Positions 22,100-35,571 of a stretch of DNA of 64,000 nt are shown here, in pieces. Origin of the DNA: Chalciporus piperatus (lineage: Eukaryota > Basidiomycota > Agaricomycetes > Boletales > Boletaceae). Position numbers and translations under genes: made by a program. The notes under the pieces are model-generated. The model worked only from the letters and a program-made list of their open reading frames with translations. It was not told where the DNA came from and ran no database searches. Where the stretch lies: contig JBBPTG010000011.1 in assembly GCA_038093975.1 (NCBI GenBank), positions 62,001 through 126,000 of the forward strand, in the 5' to 3' direction. The number at the start of each line of letters is the position of its first letter. Position 1 is the first letter of the stretch.

Positions 22100-23056
22100 C
22101 TATGTGCTCGTCGATCCTTCTTCAACGCTTGCGACACCGGCGACAACCTTCTCCGCAATACTCCCAAACAGCTTTGCGGAAGACGTCTTCTGGTACTTCT
22201 GTAAAATATCGAATGCCCTGACGTTGATTACCTCGTCCGACTCGCCAGCATCCCCTGCTTCTGCGGCATCCAGTAGCGTCACCAGCTCAGTGTCAACTGG
22301 CATCGCACCCAAGAACGTCAGCCCTTCTCGTCTTGCCATCTCCTCTCCTCCCCCCGTCGAAAAGACGTTACTGATTTCACCACAGCAGGGACATACATAA
22401 CCGCTCATGTTTTCGATCAGTCCCAGAACAGGAAGCTTGACGGCTCGAGTGAAAGAGAGACACTTCATCGCGTCCAATAGAGCCACAGCTTGCGGCGTAG
22501 TGACAATGACTGCTGATAACTTCGAGTGAACGGGTGCGAGATGCTCCAGCAAGGATAGATGCTCGTCGGAGGTACCTGTAGACGACTCTTGAGAATCTGA
22601 GATCGGATGGACAGCGGCAAGTCACTGACCTGGTGGGGTGTCTATGACGAGATAATCAAGTTCCCCCCATCTTACATCACTCAGAAACTGACGGATCATC
22701 GCGTTCTTCTTCGGACCCCTCCAAATGACGGAGTCACTCTTCTTCTTCAACAAGAATCCAACGCTCATGCATGCCAATCTCGGATCGGTGCCTTCCTGAG
22801 CATCCGCATATACTGGAACCCATCCGTCACTGCTTTGATGAACACCGTGTCCATCTAATCCGAGCATGCGGGGTATCGAGGGCCCAGTCAAGTCGACATC
22901 GAGAATACCGACGCGAGGACGAGATGGTGAGGCATGAAGAGAGAGGGCCAGTTGAGTTGACACGGATGACTTGCCCACGCCGCCTTTTCCTGAGCATACG
23001 ACGACGACGTGTTTGATCGACTTGAGTCGTCGGGCAACTGGCGATTCGAGCGACAT
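22100..23056 (-). CDS. CFD1: Cytosolic Fe-S cluster scaffold Cfd1 (NUBP2)
   Basis: Cfd1 pairs with Nbp35 in the cytosolic iron-sulphur assembly machinery. It holds a transient 4Fe-4S cluster for nuclear and cytosolic apoproteins and is an MRP/NBP35 P-loop ATPase. Exons 22630-23056 and 22100-22575 give 300 residues, the normal length. Residues 20-30 carry the deviant Walker A ([14 protein letters not shown]). Family blocks follow: [52 protein letters not shown], and the cluster-binding CxxC in [11 protein letters not shown]. It lacks the N-terminal four-Cys motif of Nbp35, which makes it Cfd1. The intron splits the conserved PPG-TSDEH. The gene is divergent from SPT6 with 134 bases between start codons, so they share a promoter region. 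Confidence 0.96.
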
Positions 23057-23190
23057 CGTCAGCGAGCGATGTGACTCGGAATTTGCCGAGGGTCCGTGGT
23101 TGTGGCACTGTCGGCATTTGCCGCGTCTTGAAATTGACTTGCAAGTCAACGACGACGTTGAACGTTCAACACTCTTCTTCACCCCCAACC
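23057..23190. promoter_or_regulatory. Bidirectional promoter CFD1-SPT6
   Basis: Only 134 bases separate the two start codons. The region contains repeated ACG/CGACG words and no TATA box. Both genes are constitutive housekeeping genes, so a shared nucleosome-depleted region is likely. Confidence 0.6.
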
Positions 23191-26100
23191 ATGTCGTCCC
23201 CGCCACCAGATCCTGGTAGCAAAATTTTGGACGAAGACCAGATCATGGAAAATGATCAGCAGGTGGAAGAGGATGGAGACGCGACTATGGCAGACGGGGC
23301 AGGCGTGTCAGACGATAGCTCAGAAGAAGCCGAGGACGACGAGGAAGAGGAAAGAAGGATACGTGACGGATTCATTGTGGACGAGGACGAGGAAGAAGTG
23401 GACGAAGATGATGATGAGGAACGAAGAAGGAGGAGGAAGCGTAGAAAGAGACGCCATCGCAAACACGGTAAGCATTCATTTATTAATCGTGTCTTTGCAA
23501 GACTCACCCCGAAATAGAGGAGGAAGAGGAGGAGGCGCTAGAGGAGGACGACCTGGAACTTCTGGAGGAAAATACTGGGACCTCGTTTAGAAACCGCTTG
23601 ACTCGTCTTCGCCGGGGCCGTGAGGATGGCTCTCCACCCGTCGCCTCGTCTTCAAGAAGGAAGCAAGTCGTAGAGTCTTCCGAGGATGATCTCGACAACG
23701 ATGGTCTACCACAAGTTCAGGATATCCAACGTATCTGGGATGATGAGCGGACCGGTGGTGTCCGGGAGGACGAAGAAGATATGGACGACTTTATCGATTA
23801 CGGGGATGATGACGAGGGTACAGGTGCTATGGACGAGCAGGAACGCGAGGAACGACGTCAAGAGAGGAAAAAGCTGGAACGACAACGACGAAAGGCTATG
23901 GGTTCACGACCGGAGCTTGCTGGTATCGACGCAAGGTAAGTTCAAAACCGACTGTTCTGTACGCAACTCTTAGTCACCTCTCTCAAGTGCTTGGGCTGAG
24001 ATCCATGATGTCTTCGGTGACGGCCATGAATATGATTGGGCGCTGGAAGGCGACGATGACGTAGAATACGAGGAACGTGCAAAACCGGAGATGACATATC
24101 AAGATGTGTGTTTCATCGTTTCCTTTCTCTGATTAGGTCTCATGTTCTATGTCTTTCCAGGTTTTTGAGCCATCCGAGATTCGCGCTCGAATGCTCACGG
24201 AGGACGACGATCTAATCCGGGCTCAAGACATACCGGAGCGCATGCAACTAGCGACATCATCGCTCTCGCCGAATGCAACTCTGTCGTTACATCAAAACTT
24301 GACAGAAGCAGACATTGACGATGCTGCTGCATGGGTAACTTCGCGTCTGTCCAGTCGCAAGACTCGGGATTTCTTCTCTCCCGATGGTCCCTACTACGCA
24401 TATAGCCAAGCCCTGGTTCTAGCCGTTTCGTATGCGCTCCGGTTCCTTTTCGTCCAGGAATTCGAGGTTCCGTATATTTGGACACATAAACGGGATTATA
24501 TCTCGTATTTCAACCCTCAAGCGATGCGTGCCAGGATCGAACTCATTAGCTTGGCGGAGTTATGGAGGATATATGCACTTGGCCAAAAATATCGTTCGCT
24601 ACTCGATCGACGGAATGCACTCCTTGCTTCCTACGCTCGTCTCAATACGGAAGATGAATACTTCGAGCAATCCATCAAACCCAAGATCGAATGTGTTGAA
24701 ATGGTTGCTGACGCGACCGAATGGCTGACCATGAAACACAAAGCCAGCAAGCAGGACTCGTTCGATATTCACTTCCATGATGACGAGGAAGTCGAACGGA
24801 AGCGCAAAACACCGAGTCGAATCTCGGCATACGAAGTTGCCAAGAAAAGCGTCGTCTCGAAACTTGCTGACGTGGGTCATTCGCTCGTATTGATATTTCT
24901 GTATATTGACTGCATGACGTTAGGGATTTGGCATCCGTCCACATGAGGTGGTACAGAACTTCATAGCGAACGATCGCCCCAATTTCGTCGAGGATCAAGA
25001 ACTGAATCCAATCGCCTTCGCGGAACAGTTCACGAGCCCCGACGCTGTTGTACCCCAAACTGCCGAAGAGGTCCTACGCCGTGCCAGGATGATTCTTGCC
25101 ACCGAACTGGGCAAAGACCCGTTGCTCCGTCAATCCATACGAGACCTGTTCAAAACCGAGGCACAAATCTCGGTTCAGCCCACTGATCGGGGTGTCAATA
25201 AAATTGACGAACATCATCCTTACTTCGTTCGTCTGTTTGAAGCGTGGTTCTTGTACAAATGCTAACTAACTCTTTCTTTCTAGAACTTCAAATATCTTCA
25301 TCACAAGCTTATCACTCAGATGTTGGACAGTGCCCAGTTCCTTCATATCCTAGCTGCTGAGGCCGAATTATTGGTTACCGTCTCCATCTACCTCACCAAC
25401 GAAGCAAAGGCCAAGTTCGAGCGCCAGCTCAACGATGCGTTTGCATCCGACAGTTACAGTGATATCGCTAAAGCTTGGAATGAGGAACGGTCGCGAGTTG
25501 TTCAAGAGGCCTTGGAACACCATCTCATCCCAATTGGTACTAAATGGGTTCGGGAATGGCTGCGGGAAGAGGTTGAGGATGCTCTCGCTATTCATTGTGG
25601 TAATAAATTAAAAGAGGTACGATGCCGCTTCCTCGTTGTATTCCTCTGCAGGTCTGAGATCGTTCCAGCGCATTGATGTTGCCCCCCTCGTTGCTTCGGG
25701 AGACGTCCAGCCTGGGTATACCCCCTCCGTCCTCGCAATATCTTGGGGCAAGGGAGATCCTCAGAAGGATGCCATTACTCTCGTGCTCTTGGATGAACAG
25801 GGCAGATTGCGGGAGCATGTCAAACTTGACAACTTATCGGATCGAGACTACCAGGACGAATTCATCGACTTGCTGAAGAGGCGACGGCCTGATGTTATTG
25901 TCGCAGGAGGCTTCACCATGGCCACAACCAAGTTATCTGCCCGCGTCAAGGAGATTGTCAACGGCAAGACCCCAGGCGCTGAAGGTGACATGTCAGGGTG
26001 GGGGGCAGAGCCAACCAACGAGCAAGCCTTCAACATTCCCGTGGTCTACCTCAATGACGAGGTTGCTCGAATTTATCAACACAGTAAACGAGCAGCAGAC

Positions 26101-28487
26101 GAGTTCAGCACTCTTTCGTCCATCGCCAAGTACTGCGTTGGTTTGGCTCGTTACGCGCAAAACCCCTTGAACGAGTACGCTGCTTTGGGTTCTGACATCG
26201 TTGCGATTTCACTCGAAGACGAAGATCAGCATTTGGTTAGTTGCGCTCGCTCCCTACCCCTGTAGCTGGCTGATGCTTCTCCAGATTCCGAGGGAGAAGT
26301 TGCTGTCCGCGCTCGAGAGGTCACTGGTTGACGTGACGAATAAAGTTGGGGTTGACATCAACCGCGCAGTCACGGACTCGTATTACCAGCACCTGCTCCC
26401 CTTTGTGGGTGGCCTTGGCCCACGCAAAGCTCAGGTTCTGGCCAGGAAGATTGCGTCGATCGTACGTTTCCTACATGCCTTTAACTCCGCCGTAACTCAA
26501 CGCTATGCTTAGGGAGGCAACCTCGTAAACCGGGATCAGTTCATCAAGTCAGGTCTACTGACGACGAAGATCTTCCTCAACGCGGCCGGGTTCCTACGTA
26601 TCTCCCACGATGCAGAGCTGAAGCCCTCCAAAAATCGACATGCGGACGATGACGTCCAAGATCCATTGGACGACACTCGCATTCACCCCGAGGACTACGA
26701 GCTCGCTCGAAAGATGGCTACTGATGCCCTTGAGCTTGACGAAGAGGATGTTCATGACGAACACCCATCGCATGTCGTGTCCCTCGTCATGCAGGACGAT
26801 GACAACGAGAGAAAGCTGAACGAGCTCAATCTCGACGAGTTCGCCGTCAGCATGTACGAGGCCAACGAAGACCGCAAACGACACATTCTCGACCTCATTC
26901 GCGAAGAAATGCTCAAGCCATTCTCAGAGCAACGCTCGTCCTTCCCGCCAATGCAACCATGGGATGTCCTGACCATGCTCAGTGGCGAAACACCCCGAAC
27001 TCTGCGCATGGGTCTCATCATCTCCGTTCTTGTGCTTCGCATTGAAAGGCTATCGAATTCCGTGACGGTGCGCCTCGACTCCGGTATTGAAGGTATCATG
27101 AACATGGAATACATGTCGGATGCGGGCAACGTGAACCCTAAAGACATTGTCAAGAAAGCTCAAGCATTGCAGGCTGTCATCGTTGATGTCAAACTCGATC
27201 TTCCGGCGGATCAGTTTTACGTGCAGTTGTCGATTCGTCCGTCAGATCTCAACCAAGGAGACGGTCTCTTCCGTCGTGTCAAGCGCGACGAGTACTGGAA
27301 CACCCAGCAATACGAACGTGACTTAGAGATGCAGGCAAGGAAGAAGAGAGCCGAGACGGATCGGACGAGACGTGTCATCAAACATCCTAACTTCCATAAC
27401 TTCAACGCGACGCAGGCGGAGAACTACTTGGATAAGCAGCAGCGTGGCGATGTGGTCATCAGACCATCCTCAAAGGGCGTTGATCATCTTGCCGTGACAT
27501 GGAAAGTCGATGATAGACTCTACCAGCATATAGGTGCGCCTCGCCACATTCGTATATTTTTGCGTGATCGCTGATTTAGTGTAGATGTCACTGAGGCCAA
27601 CACCGGTCAAGGGACGGTGTTGTACGTCGATGATAAACATCAATACGCCGATCTCGATGAGTTGATCGTCAACCACGTGCAAGCCACGGCGCGCAAAGTC
27701 GAGGAATTGATGGCACACGAGAAATTCAAGCAGGGATCCGAAGACGAGCTACGTAAGTGCTCCTTCGTTATCCTTACTAACTGAGGCTGACGTCCCCATC
27801 TAGATTTGTCTTTGAAGAACTTCGTCGCAGCCAACCCCGCTAAAAGTATATATGGCTTCACGCTGAACCGCAGGAAACCAGGCCATTTCAATCTGTGCTT
27901 CTTGGCGAACAAGAACGCCACCGTGCAGATTTGGGTAATGCACTTTGATTTGTTCGATGACCTCGTGCTCACCGTGCCTTATAGCCCGTCCGCGTAACTC
28001 CAGAATCGTATTGCCTCTTTGAAGCCGCTGTCGCAGGAGTGCCGGAACTGTGCGATGCATTCAAAGTCAGGTATGTAATACACGCCATAAAGCCAAAGTC
28101 TGTCACTCACCCTACTTGTCAAGACATCTGCACCAGTCACAAAACCTGGGTGGCGCTGGCGCGGGAGGGAAGACTCCTTATGGTGCAGGTGCTCGCACCC
28201 CAGCTCGAACGCCGGGACACGCAACGCCTGGTCATATGTCCGTCCGTCAAGTTCCAAGCCGTACACCCAATCCCTACGGCGGTCAGACTCCAGCAGTCGG
28301 GTTTGGCGGGAGCGGATCTACCTCCAATTATGCAATGCCTCCACCTCAGCCGCTTGGTTATCAGACTCCTTCCGCGTTCTCGCGACCTCCAATAGCTCAG
28401 CCCCCTCCACATGTCCCTCCTGGGATGAACCCGCAAAGGGCTGCGATGATCCAAAATTCCAGTGGGTGGGGAGAAGGTGGATGGTAG
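23191..28487 (+). CDS. SPT6: Transcription elongation factor and histone chaperone Spt6
   Basis: Spt6 travels with RNA polymerase II, reassembles nucleosomes and binds phosphorylated Rpb1. Thirteen exons sum exactly to 1557 residues, typical for fungi. Residues 1-270 are extremely acidic with basic islands ([14 protein letters not shown]). Next come the helical core, a YqgF-like domain ([38 protein letters not shown]), the helix-hairpin-helix block ([19 protein letters not shown]), an S1 domain ([20 protein letters not shown]), and tandem SH2 domains. The first SH2 carries the phosphate-binding Arg in [11 protein letters not shown]. The last about 120 residues are Gly/Pro/Thr-rich with TP repeats ([15 protein letters not shown]), ending GWGEGGW. 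Exon 7 starts at 25669 and exon 12 at 27985 (PVRVTPES); both were set by frame and family match. Confidence 0.97.
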
Positions 28488-28772
28488 CCTTTGGGTAATG
28501 ATTTATATTCGCTTTGCTTGTTTTTTTGTGCATCACGTCCTTTCGTACAATACTGTTGGTGTAAAATATTCTGCATTGTTTTAGAATGGTGTGACAAACA
28601 ACATAATCTATTAGGGGAATGAACCAAGGCCGTTCCTCCATGTTAGTTGGTTCTACTTGGGTAGCTATCGCCCGCTCCTTGGCTGAGTGAAGTGATCGAC
28701 CACTTCGTTCTACGCTTTCCATCAACCGTCCAACTTCTTCAACAGTAACCAACCAGGGTCTGGCTTCATGAC

Positions 28773-30828
28773 CTATAGACTATACACAAACCATGCACTG
28801 CGATCCCCAAGGCCCTCATCCTCCTCTCCCTCGACCATCCTCCGCCTCCGTTCGATTTTCAAGCGGTTTTCTCGGGAGAGGTATAAAAGGTTAGCCACTG
28901 AGAGGACCACGGTGAGGACAGACATGATGATATATGTAGTCGTGGCCATTGTATAGTTCGGAGCAGGGGAAAGGGATCCGAGAAGCCAGGTGGTGAGGAT
29001 GCCACCCGAACCAGTCATGATATATCCCACTGCGAGGGATGTCGCTCGCCTAACGTGTGGAGCGCTGTTGTTTGCCATCCAAGTAATCATGGCAGGGGCA
29101 GCGCAATATGCACCGGGCATGGAGAAGAAAAGCGATCCATAACGGATGTTACTTGATTCGCTCGCTGTGAGTGGTTGTGATCAGCACCGAATATGGCATC
29201 CTGGTGGAATGCAAACTTGCCATAAAACATAGAAAATCCTGTGAGATGCAAGATAGCGCAGAAAATCAGGACGTATCCACGACGCTCGTACCGGTCAGAA
29301 ACAAAGGCTGAAATTAGTGATACTAGGTAAAAGATTTGGGTGAATATCGAAGGATGGAAGATGTTATGAGTTACTTACGGACATATGTGGCAGCGAATGG
29401 AGGCACGCTCATGAGCTGCGCTTGGTTCCCAGCATAACCAAGGCCAGCTACGATGGTGGGTTCGAAGCTACCAGCCCCGGATGAGTGCTGCTAACAAGAA
29501 ACAATAGATTGTGCTCACTATGCTAGACCGTACAACAGCGTCCCTTGTAGAGGTGTGCGGTGAGTCGAAGTCGAACCGAACCCACGCGTATCTCACCATT
29601 GAAGAAAAAGACGCCGACAAGAAACCAAAGCTGCGGGGATTTGGCTGCTCTACCGACCTCTGTCCAACTGAAGCCGTCTGCCTTATCATCCCGCGACACG
29701 GCACCATCGTTTTTCAAGTACGAGACAACATATACCCGTTCTTCTTGAGTAAGGAAGCGAGCGCTTTCAGGTTTGCAAGGGAGAATGAAGAAGGAGATCA
29801 AGCCAAACACGAATGTGAATATCCCTTCCTATTCGGAGGGGTAAGCATAATCCCCAGAAGCCGTGAGTTCGACGAACCAGTATGAATATCCAAGCCCACC
29901 CGGGCTTACCGCCCTTTCCGTCGATCTTGTCGATTGCTGCAGCAAGCAAACCAGAGAAGGCACCCGATAACGAAGCCGACGCAAAGAAAGTAGCAATTCT
30001 AGCAGTAAGCATATTGAGTTTACTTCTAGACACTCTCCAGACTGATACGTACCTTATTTGCAGTCGTCTACGGGGGTAGAAGAAAGATAGGTAGAGTGCG
30101 ATTCCAGGAGCAAGACCACCTAAAGTATCAACAGTCAATGGAAGGAGAGGATCTCGGACTGTGCTGCGCAAACCTTCCATCATCCCCAGGAAGAACCGGC
30201 ATGCTAGCAGCCCAGCATAGTTATGAACGAGTCCTTACAATCAAGAAATGAGCAAAGTATCAGGGTGACCGTGAGTGTCTCACCTTGTAACGTACAAACT
30301 AGGCCCCACAGGATGACCATAGCAGGAAGCATGAGATCCGGACCAACATACTGAGATAAGGATACATGATCAGTCGCACTCTCGATGATGCCTGAGTTAC
30401 CTTGAGGAGCAACATGGTAGGAATCTCCACAGCGATATAGGGACTGGTTCATCTCACACTTGCACTAAACGTCACCAAAGTTTGCAAACGTACACATAAG
30501 TTACCGTCAACGCGACGGAATACTGCGGGGTGATAAGCTAGGAACATGGGGATGAGTATTAAACGTACTTGATGGTTAGACATGTTCAACGATGTTTGCA
30601 TCCCAGCCACTCGTGCATTTCCGATGTTTGTCCTGTCCTGCAAATGGTTCTCTCACATATCAGCGTGCTGATGATTCAATTGAGACCTACCAAGAAAGAA
30701 AGCAGAAAGAAGATAGTGCATATTGGAAGAATCCGTCTATCAAGCTTTCTCCAGACAGTCCTCTCAAGAGCAGCGGATTGCGTCTCTGTTAGCTCTTCTT
30801 CTTTGACCTCACCGCGGAGATCTTTCAT
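28773..30828 (-). CDS. MFS transporter, anion:cation symporter family (paralogue)
   Basis: This is a second ACS-family major facilitator protein, closely similar to the one at 4.1-6.3 kb and in the opposite orientation. The start is ATG 30828 (MKDLRGEVKEEELTE); the end is ...RSAWFVYSL, the same ending as the other copy except FV for FI. Shared blocks include LERTVWRKLDRRILP, FLDRTNIGNARVAG, KYVGPDLMLPAM, HNYAGLLACRFFLGMMEGG, FFASASLSGAFSGLLAAAI, GKGGKPGWAWIFIL and FEPTIVAGLGYAGN. Exon boundaries fall at the same codons and phases as in the other copy wherever I checked. Here the intron at 30444-30493 has a normal GT donor, while the matching intron in the other gene has GC. It is apparently intact, about 480 residues. 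The predicted role is plasma-membrane uptake of an organic anion; the substrate is unknown. Confidence 0.9.
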
Positions 30829-31902
30829 TTGGAATGGGGTGTTGTGAACCTGTACAAAGTATTGGATTCGACCGTTGCAATGGCAGATTCAGGCGGTCGC
30901 AAGAGCGCAGAATTTCCGGCCATATGTGCACAATTGCAACGCCGCTTTTATGGGGATACTTGACGAAATCCGCCACTGGAACTTACTTCCACATGGGGTT
31001 TGCGAGCTGGCACACAACGTGGCCGTGCACCACGCGGCCCAGTAGCTCACCCCGGAAACTGCAAAGCTCAGTACGATGTTGTCGTCCGACATTCTTGAGC
31101 AGATGCGGACTAGAAGCTACGAGTCGGATTCTCATGTGTTCAGTCTATCGGACCGTCTAGAAATCGATGCGTGAAACAAGGAATAATCTACGCCTCAATT
31201 AGCACTCACCGTTTGAGCAACCTGCGTAGTCACCAGACCGGAAAGCCCGCGTTCTTCCCGCCTGAAGCCTTGGCATCAGCAACAGTTTAGTTCACAGTCA
31301 AACTCGTCAACACGCCGGTCAATAACCAGTCGCAAGATAGGATTCTATTACCTCATCGCGGGACAATCAGTGAGTGTCCCGTCTCTCACCATGCCGAAGA
31401 GCGTCTGGATCGATGAGGGGGAGATCCTGCCGTCAGTTCAGTAACATCGAGGATTGAGGCTCAATCAACTTGCACCTCTGCTTGGGAGTTCGGGACTTAT
31501 CATTCCCGAGCGGAGCATGGTGCGAGCGAAATACAAATCGAGGAACGACTCGAAGCAGTTTGACCGCCAACTTGCTTGTCCGAGTCGCGGTCACTGCCAA
31601 TTGCCTAATATCATGTGAACATTGTAGGGTCATGCAAGTATGTCTAGAAAGAACAAGCTTTAGAAGCGGAATTTTCATCAAAAACCTAGAAATCTGAAAA
31701 TCAAGTCCGATCTACCACCAACGAATCTGAAAGAAGGTCCAAGGTACACAGTACTTCATTAGGATGTCATCGGTACACACAGAATACTTCTGCATCGAAG
31801 AAGAACCCAAGATCGAAACAAAGGCCAAGGTATTTAATCATGGAGATCAACTCCTTCAAACAATACAAATCAAATAGGAAAATTAGGTCCATGAGGAATG
31901 GT
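30829..31902. other. Intergenic, 1.07 kb
   Basis: No gene is supported. Short frames are unlike any family. A small perfect inverted repeat, CGGGACA...TGTCCCG (arms of seven, loop of nine), lies at 31359-31381. The region between 31.65 and 31.85 kb is AT-rich and is probably the 3' flank of the chitin synthase gene. Confidence 0.4.
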
Positions 31903-34900
31903 TCAGAAGCCGAATAACCTGAAAATCAGGTACAATAAGGAGCCAGCGAAACGAACCGCCGACAGTCCAGCGCTGCATGAGGTATCGCAAGAGCGCGTTA
32001 GCGTTTGAAAACTAATATTTATCAAGAGACTTACAGGGCATAGAAAAGGAAGCTGAGATACGGGTTAAAGTTGGAGGACTGTGTTCCCTCGATATGTTGA
32101 TTGACCCAGCTCAAAAAGCCGGACGACGTGAACACGAGGATCATCAGCCTATATATCATGAGTAAGAATATAACGACACTAAAGATGATGCTCACATGTT
32201 CGTGGCAATCCATGCCAACACGACATTCGTACGGCTGCTGCGGTCGTGATCTGCTTGTTTGGTTGCGGCATCACGGTGTTCCTTGACTTCCTTTGGCTTG
32301 ATTTTGAGTGCAGAGCGTGAGGCGGCCCACAGCTGATCGACATCTTCGCGCGTAGTAGGAATTTCGACCTCCATCAATTCTTTGCCACCGTCCCCTTTGA
32401 TCTTCGTCGCGCCTCCTAGATCCTTGGCAGCACCGTTGTCGCCCTTGGTACCCCTACACAATGTCAGCTGTCGCCCAGGACGGGAAAAAAGATTCCTACC
32501 AAGTGACATCGTGCAAGTTACACATGGCATACATCACTGAAGAAGTGTCGGTGAGTTCCCCTGCGTGGTAAAAGACAGAAAGCGCTCACTCAGAATGTTC
32601 ACATCTTTCAGCATTCATGTCAGCATATTCCCACTGGACGGGGGTCAGAAGAACTTACAGCTAGGCAGGAGGAACAGGTATTGGATGAACGAGGTGAACA
32701 TGTGCCACGGTTCAAGATGCATGATTGACGAGATGAGGTATAGACCATAAGTCGCTGCTAGGGAAATAACAATTTCACGGAAGGCTTGGTTCGTAGTCAC
32801 CAAGCTTTCGGACATTTAGTATGTTAAAAAAAATCAAGCGAGAAAGCACCCCTGCTTACTTTCCAACGTTCTTCCAGCCAGAGAGGGAATGAGGAACAGC
32901 AAGATAAACAGTATAGCCAGCACACCACAAGGAAATGATGTTGCATATACCGAAGAGGAACATGGCGATTGCGTAAATCCATTTCGAACCCTGCAGAAGG
33001 CGACTCAGTCGCAGGAATGCTAAGTTCGGGACAAACCCACCTGAGGCCGGTTACCGAGGGAACAAACAGTGGTAACGAAGAGGAGGGCGATGTACAACTA
33101 CATAGTCATCACGTCAGAAGGTAAAGGTCACATATGATCATCAGATGGCGCACCTTCAGGAACACTTCCAAGATGATTTGCCCAGCTCCCGAGCTGAGGA
33201 AGTTGAAAGCGTTGTTCTGTCCGGGTGCTGTAGCGGACGTGACCAACTGATGGTTGTTTCAATACTTGAAGTGGAATAGAAGACATAATTGCTCACGAAG
33301 AAAAAGGCTAGGTAAAAGTTTGCGAGGGACGTCCAGGTGAAAAGTAGTTGAACGGCATTGTAAATAAACTCGATCTGTGGCAGTAGGTTAATCATTCAAT
33401 CAAATAGGTGGCATGGGATGGATATCAGTACCTGCAACACTAGCATCCGGATTGGATTCTGTCCAGATGTCCAGATCCTGTAGAAGAAGATCGTGGAGTG
33501 GACTGAAGCGAAAAGGGATCCGTTCAACCATCTGCGTCGCTGTGAGATGAACTCGGGAACCTGTTGCAACAATCAGAATGCAAGTCAAAGTCGGAAAACT
33601 GCAACTAACTGTCGTGGGGACATCTGTGGATGCCTTGGCGCTCTTGACATATTTCAAGCTGCATTCCCTGAGCTTCCTGGTTCAGACGGGCAACGATCTA
33701 CTCACATCCAGCCCTCGCGCTTCTTAGTAACTATCTCAAAACACAGGATACGATCCTCAGCCAAATACATGTTACGCTCTGCGAAGTATGTGATCAGTCA
33801 TCCAGAATGACAGGAAAAGTGGACCCACCGAAAAGACCGGCGCCCCCGGCGCCCCCGCCGTGCATTGCCTCACCCTTGAAGTACGATGCAAGAGGGCCCT
33901 TTCCATCAGGCCCGTTGAGGAGGGCTTTGTAACGGTAAGCACTGAAAGCACCCGGCAACACGCTGATATACCCAAAGACACTCTGCAACAGTGTTATTAT
34001 CAGTGGGAAGCGGGCGAGTCAAATATCATCTTACTTCGAGTGGCTTGTCGAGAATGTTAGACATTTTGTACTGGCAGCTCTGTTAGAACAACGACAAGGC
34101 GAAAGAGAGAAAACTGCACCTCGAAGTTCTGTGACGCTGCCAGAGGACTGGTAAGCAAGAGTGAGCAGCCTCTCCCAGTATCGACACAGATTCTGGTGTA
34201 CACTTTAGTTCGAGGTGATTCAGTGTATAAAAATATAGCTTACTCTCCGCAAGCACCACCAACGCCCGAGTGCTTGTCGAAACCTGACTGGCGGTCAGAA
34301 ATAGATTAGGTGGTGCGATGTCACTGACATTTCCAGAGTTCATAGATCGAGGTACCCGTTGGCTTTGTTCCGACATCCAAGAGTATACAAACTGACAGAT
34401 CCAGCTCAGACAATTGACAAGCCAGCAAAACAAAGCTTCTTACCGTTCGGGTTGATCAGAGGACCAAATGCGTTGAAGAACCATCGGTGACTGTTCAATT
34501 TCTTCTTGTTCTGTTCCTTCAAGCAAAACAGAACCTGGACTGGGCAAGCGCCGGATGAAACCTCCCCGCTCTCAGTCACAACAACATTCGAGGTATACCT
34601 ACGATGCCATGCATGTTAAGACGGAATAACAGAGAAAAGTGGAACTTACTCGAAGATGTGTGCTGTTACGTCCTTCCCCGCTACAGTATCTTTGGCGATT
34701 CCTTCTTGATAACAACCCATCTAACCCGGTGGTGAACAAAGAAGATATCAACATTATGGGCCACTTTACCAAGGTGAGAACTTGGAGGGTGCGTTTATTG
34801 ATCTTGCTGCGTCCGTCAGAGACAACACAGACAACGACTTTCTTCCAGCCTTCTGGACCCCAGGTTTTCGACCGTGATCGGCTACAGAGGTGAGCAATGT

Positions 34901-35571
34901 TCTTGATAACTCTGCGGGATCGTGAGCTCTGACGACGAGTAGATTGAGGAAATACCATACGAATTCATAGTTCTGCAGAAGAGGTGCTCATTTTCGTTGT
35001 ACATTGTCATGACAATGAAGAGCTCGGTACGACGACCATAGAGGTAGGGCCGAAGGGAATATTTCTTTCGCATGAATTCATCAGGGTCGCAGGTGGCGGC
35101 GGTGTATCTCATCTTTGTCATTTCCTCGACATCGGACATCCCCTTCGGAATGATATGGCTTGGTACGGGCATATCGAGGACCAAGTTACCATTCTGAAGC
35201 TCGACTTGGCGAACCGAACGGCGTTTCATAAGCTTATCCCGAGCTGTAGTGTACCCAGTGTGCATCTCCACGATAGGTGACCGCATGGGAGGGTAATTGG
35301 GTTGGTAGGAATGGTAATCCATAGGTGGGATTGGAGGGACTCCATGATGAAGGTTGACTTGGCTCATGTCGTACTGGGGATTGAGATGAACTTGCGAACC
35401 ATGGGAGTTGCTATGGATTGAGTGCGCTGACTTGGTCTCCCAACGATTGTCGTAGTCGTTGTATTGACCGTGGTTGATGGGGGCAGGTGGGTAGTCGGGA
35501 ACGAGTCCTGGGTTGGGCGCCTGGCCGCTCGGAGGATGTGCCTGGTAATGACCGTGTTGCTGATAGGCCAT
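31903..35571 (-). CDS. Chitin synthase (class I-III type)
   Basis: This plasma-membrane glycosyltransferase (GT2) polymerises UDP-GlcNAc into cell-wall chitin. The start at 35571 ([13 protein letters not shown]) leads a 110-residue disordered Pro/Tyr/His-rich head, then the fungal chitin synthase N-terminal domain ([21 protein letters not shown]). The catalytic core follows over many short exons: [79 protein letters not shown] and the diagnostic QRRRWLNGS. After it come at least six hydrophobic membrane segments ([19 protein letters not shown], then [19 protein letters not shown], and so on). The protein ends [21 protein letters not shown] and the [10 protein letters not shown] block show an active enzyme of the class I/II/III division. 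There is no myosin or chitin-binding cytochrome domain. At least fifteen exons with 50-60 base introns; the boundaries are not all resolved. Confidence 0.93.

Noticed and set aside
23256..23507. Minus-strand Ser-rich frame
   Set aside because: It is antisense to the acidic N terminus of Spt6; GAN codons read backwards give Ser and Leu runs.
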